Shown: in pieces, positions 62,768 through 64,000 of the stretch | Layout of the letters: every line of letters starts with the position of its first letter | Numbering within the stretch: the first letter of the stretch is position 1 | Source: Mucilaginibacter sp. | GTDB lineage: Bacteria; Bacteroidota; Bacteroidia; Sphingobacteriales; Sphingobacteriaceae | Direction: 5' to 3' | Length of the DNA stretch: 64,000 bases | Assembly (NCBI RefSeq): GCF_025362475.1 | Contig: NZ_JANYGH010000046.1 | Span: 1-64,000, forward strand | Notes under the pieces: model-generated | The model's database searches: none | Seen by the model: the letters and a program-made list of their open reading frames with translations, nothing else | Told to the model about the DNA's origin: nothing | Position numbers and translations under genes: made by a program

Positions 62768-63742
62768 ATGAAAACCGAAAACGCCACCATGACCATGAAT
62801 CCGGGACCCGAAAACGCTCATAAGGAAATACCCGGTAACCCATCAACAGCAAAATCAAGCCAGATACGCCTTAACGAGCGTAAAAACAACGAGCCATTGC
62901 GCTTATTGACTGAAGATGACTGGCGGTTTTGGATACAGAATGGTTACGTGATCATTAAAAACGCCGTGCCTAAAGAGCAGGTTGCAAAACTGGCGGATTA
63001 CCTGTGGGAGTACGAAGGTAAGGATGCCCATGATATAGAAACCTGGTATAAAAAGCCAAACGCCCAAATGCAAATGACCGAATTAAATAATACCGGTATG
63101 GTAGAAATTTATAACCAACAATTTTTGTGGGATAATCGCCAGTATCCAAAAGTACATGAAGCATTCGCTGATATATGGGGAACCGAAAAGCTTTGGGTAA
63201 CTATTGACAGGGCTAATCTGAATTTTCCGCTAAGGCCGGGTTTTGAATACAAGGGATTTATACACTGGGATTATGATCCCGAAACAAAACCACAAAATGT
63301 ACAGGGTGTTTTAGCCCTTGCCGATCAAACAGATGAAAATATGGGTGGCTTTCAGTGCATCCCGGAATTGTACCGTACTTACGATACCTGGAAACTTACC
63401 CAGCCCGAAGACCGCGACCATTACAAACCCGACACCACCGGTTTTGATATTGTTAAAGTAAAACTGGAAGCAGGCGACCTGCTGATATTTAATAGCCTGC
63501 AGCCACATGGCATCCGCCCCAACACCAGCAATGATAAGGTTAGGATAGCCCAATACATAGCCATGATGCCCGCACAGGAAGATAACGAAGAATTAAGGCA
63601 ATGGCGCATTAACAGTTGGCAAAGCCGTGAAGCCATGCAAGGCTACGCTTTCCCCGGCGATCCGATGGAGCGGGAAAAACAAAACCCTGTTGCAGAGCTT
63701 ACTGATTTAGGGAAGAAGCTTTTAGGGTTGGAGAGGTGGTAG
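62768..63742 (+). CDS. Phytanoyl-CoA-dioxygenase-family (PhyH) protein
   Basis: Fe(II)/2-oxoglutarate-dependent oxygenase family protein of 324 aa. The metal triad is His166 and Asp168 in GFIHWDYDPETKP and His247 in LQPHGIRPNTSNDKVRI, with the Arg of that last motif binding 2-oxoglutarate. The N-terminal 40 residues are low in structure (ENATMTMNPGPENAHKEI). PhyH proteins hydroxylate diverse small molecules; the substrate is unknown. It should be under control of the divergent AraC regulator. Confidence 0.88.
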   Translation: MKTENATMTMNPGPENAHKEIPGNPSTAKSSQIRLNERKNNEPLRLLTEDDWRFWIQNGYVIIKNAVPKEQVAKLADYLWEYEGKDAHDIETWYKKPNAQMQMTELNNTGMVEIYNQQFLWDNRQYPKVHEAFADIWGTEKLWVTIDRANLNFPLRPGFEYKGFIHWDYDPETKPQNVQGVLALADQTDENMGGFQCIPELYRTYDTWKLTQPEDRDHYKPDTTGFDIVKVKLEAGDLLIFNSLQPHGIRPNTSNDKVRIAQYIAMMPAQEDNEELRQWRINSWQSREAMQGYAFPGDPMEREKQNPVAELTDLGKKLLGLERW

Positions 63743-63810
63743 AATAAAAGCGACTCCGTGCCTTGTGTTGACGTATTGATACCCGTTGGCTGTGAGGGCA
63801 CTTTAGCTGT

Positions 63811-63995
63811 TCGGAAGATATAAAAAGGTAAGGGTAATGAGCGGTTCCTTCCTCGGGGAAGGGGGGTAGGGGTTAAATCAGGTGTTCAAGTATGTCGCAG
63901 ATGGATGTCGGCGAAACCCCTCCCTGCCATTGCGCACATTACAGCCGCACCCCTCCCGAGGGAGGGAATTGAAAATTCGTTAACAAATCTTCCGA
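63811..63995. repeat. Intergenic inverted repeat at the window end, family C-like
   Basis: Bounded by tcggaagat (63811-63819) and atcttccga (63987-63995). Inside are arms ttcctcggggaaggggggta and acccctcccgagggagggaa, a longer form of the G-run/C-run repeats at 4350 and 12628. No gene is seen between 63743 and the end of the window. Confidence 0.65.
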
Positions 63996-64000
63996 TCACT

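Overview
This 64 kb window comes from a Bacteroidota chromosome, most likely family Sphingobacteriaceae and close to Mucilaginibacter or Pedobacter. The evidence is a complete alternative complex III operon (ActABCDEF) joined to caa3-type oxidase genes, many lipoproteins with a Leu/Ser-rich signal ending in Cys, LytS/LytTR and HisKA/OmpR two-component pairs, promoter boxes of the TAnnTTTG type, almost no Shine-Dalgarno sequences, and a DnaG whose N-terminal zinc ligands are replaced. I see no tRNA, rRNA, CRISPR array, transposase, integrase or prophage gene. Nearly all of it reads as ordinary core chromosome.

Layout. 0.5-3.1 kb: two tandem signal peptidase I genes. 3.6-8.7 kb: a small serine hydrolase, an SRPBCC protein, asnS, a tandem pair of small lipoproteins and an EamA transporter. 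8.7-12.5 kb: dnaG-yraN, a lipoprotein glutaminyl cyclase and a DUF805 protein. 12.7-16.2 kb: pgi, an unknown helical protein, and prfB with a programmed +1 frameshift. 16.4-19.9 kb: a LytS-type kinase, its LytTR regulator and an esterase. 19.9-24.0 kb is the only accessory-looking stretch: a YbjQ-like protein, a TPR lipoprotein flanked by two diverged copies of a non-coding element, a small membrane protein, a lipoprotein gene with an early stop codon, a frameshifted ORF and a small hypothetical protein. 24.0-27.9 kb: SirB1-like protein, methyltransferase-like protein, beta-barrel protein and a bacterial deoxyhypusine-synthase-like protein.

28.2-44.6 kb is the respiratory block, all on the + strand: actA-F, cytochrome oxidase subunits II and I, heme A synthase, heme O synthase, two subunit III-like proteins, subunit IV, a Sco-type protein and a DUF420 protein. 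Together these would move electrons from menaquinol through alternative complex III to a heme-copper oxidase and supply its heme A and copper centres. 44.8-46.9 kb: a small Cys-containing membrane protein, DUF983, DUF2461 and an OmpA-like lipoprotein. 47.1-49.4 kb (- strand): DUF4286 and a TPR protein. 49.5-53.8 kb: an S9-family lipoprotein that has lost its catalytic Ser and His, placed directly upstream of a HisKA kinase and OmpR-type regulator. 53.9-59.5 kb (- strand): a VWA protein, a MoxR/Mg-chelatase-like AAA ATPase, a metallophosphoesterase, a UbiA-like membrane protein and a methyltransferase. 59.8-63.7 kb: a PfkB sugar kinase, an NTF2-like secreted protein, an NMN-adenylyltransferase-like protein, and an AraC regulator divergent from a PhyH-type dioxygenase.

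A strong non-coding theme is that many intergenic gaps hold a 75-190 bp imperfect or perfect inverted repeat. At least three families recur inside the window; the others occur once here. They sit at gene ends and gaps, not inside the respiratory operons. In one case the repeat has become the C-terminal coding tail of a protein. The best leads for new biology are the pseudo-peptidase/two-component unit, the deoxyhypusine-synthase-like enzyme (bacteria have no eIF5A), the element-flanked TPR gene, the 21-bp-phased direct repeats in the AraC/PhyH divergent promoter, and the Sco protein with Tyr where the copper-ligand His is expected.
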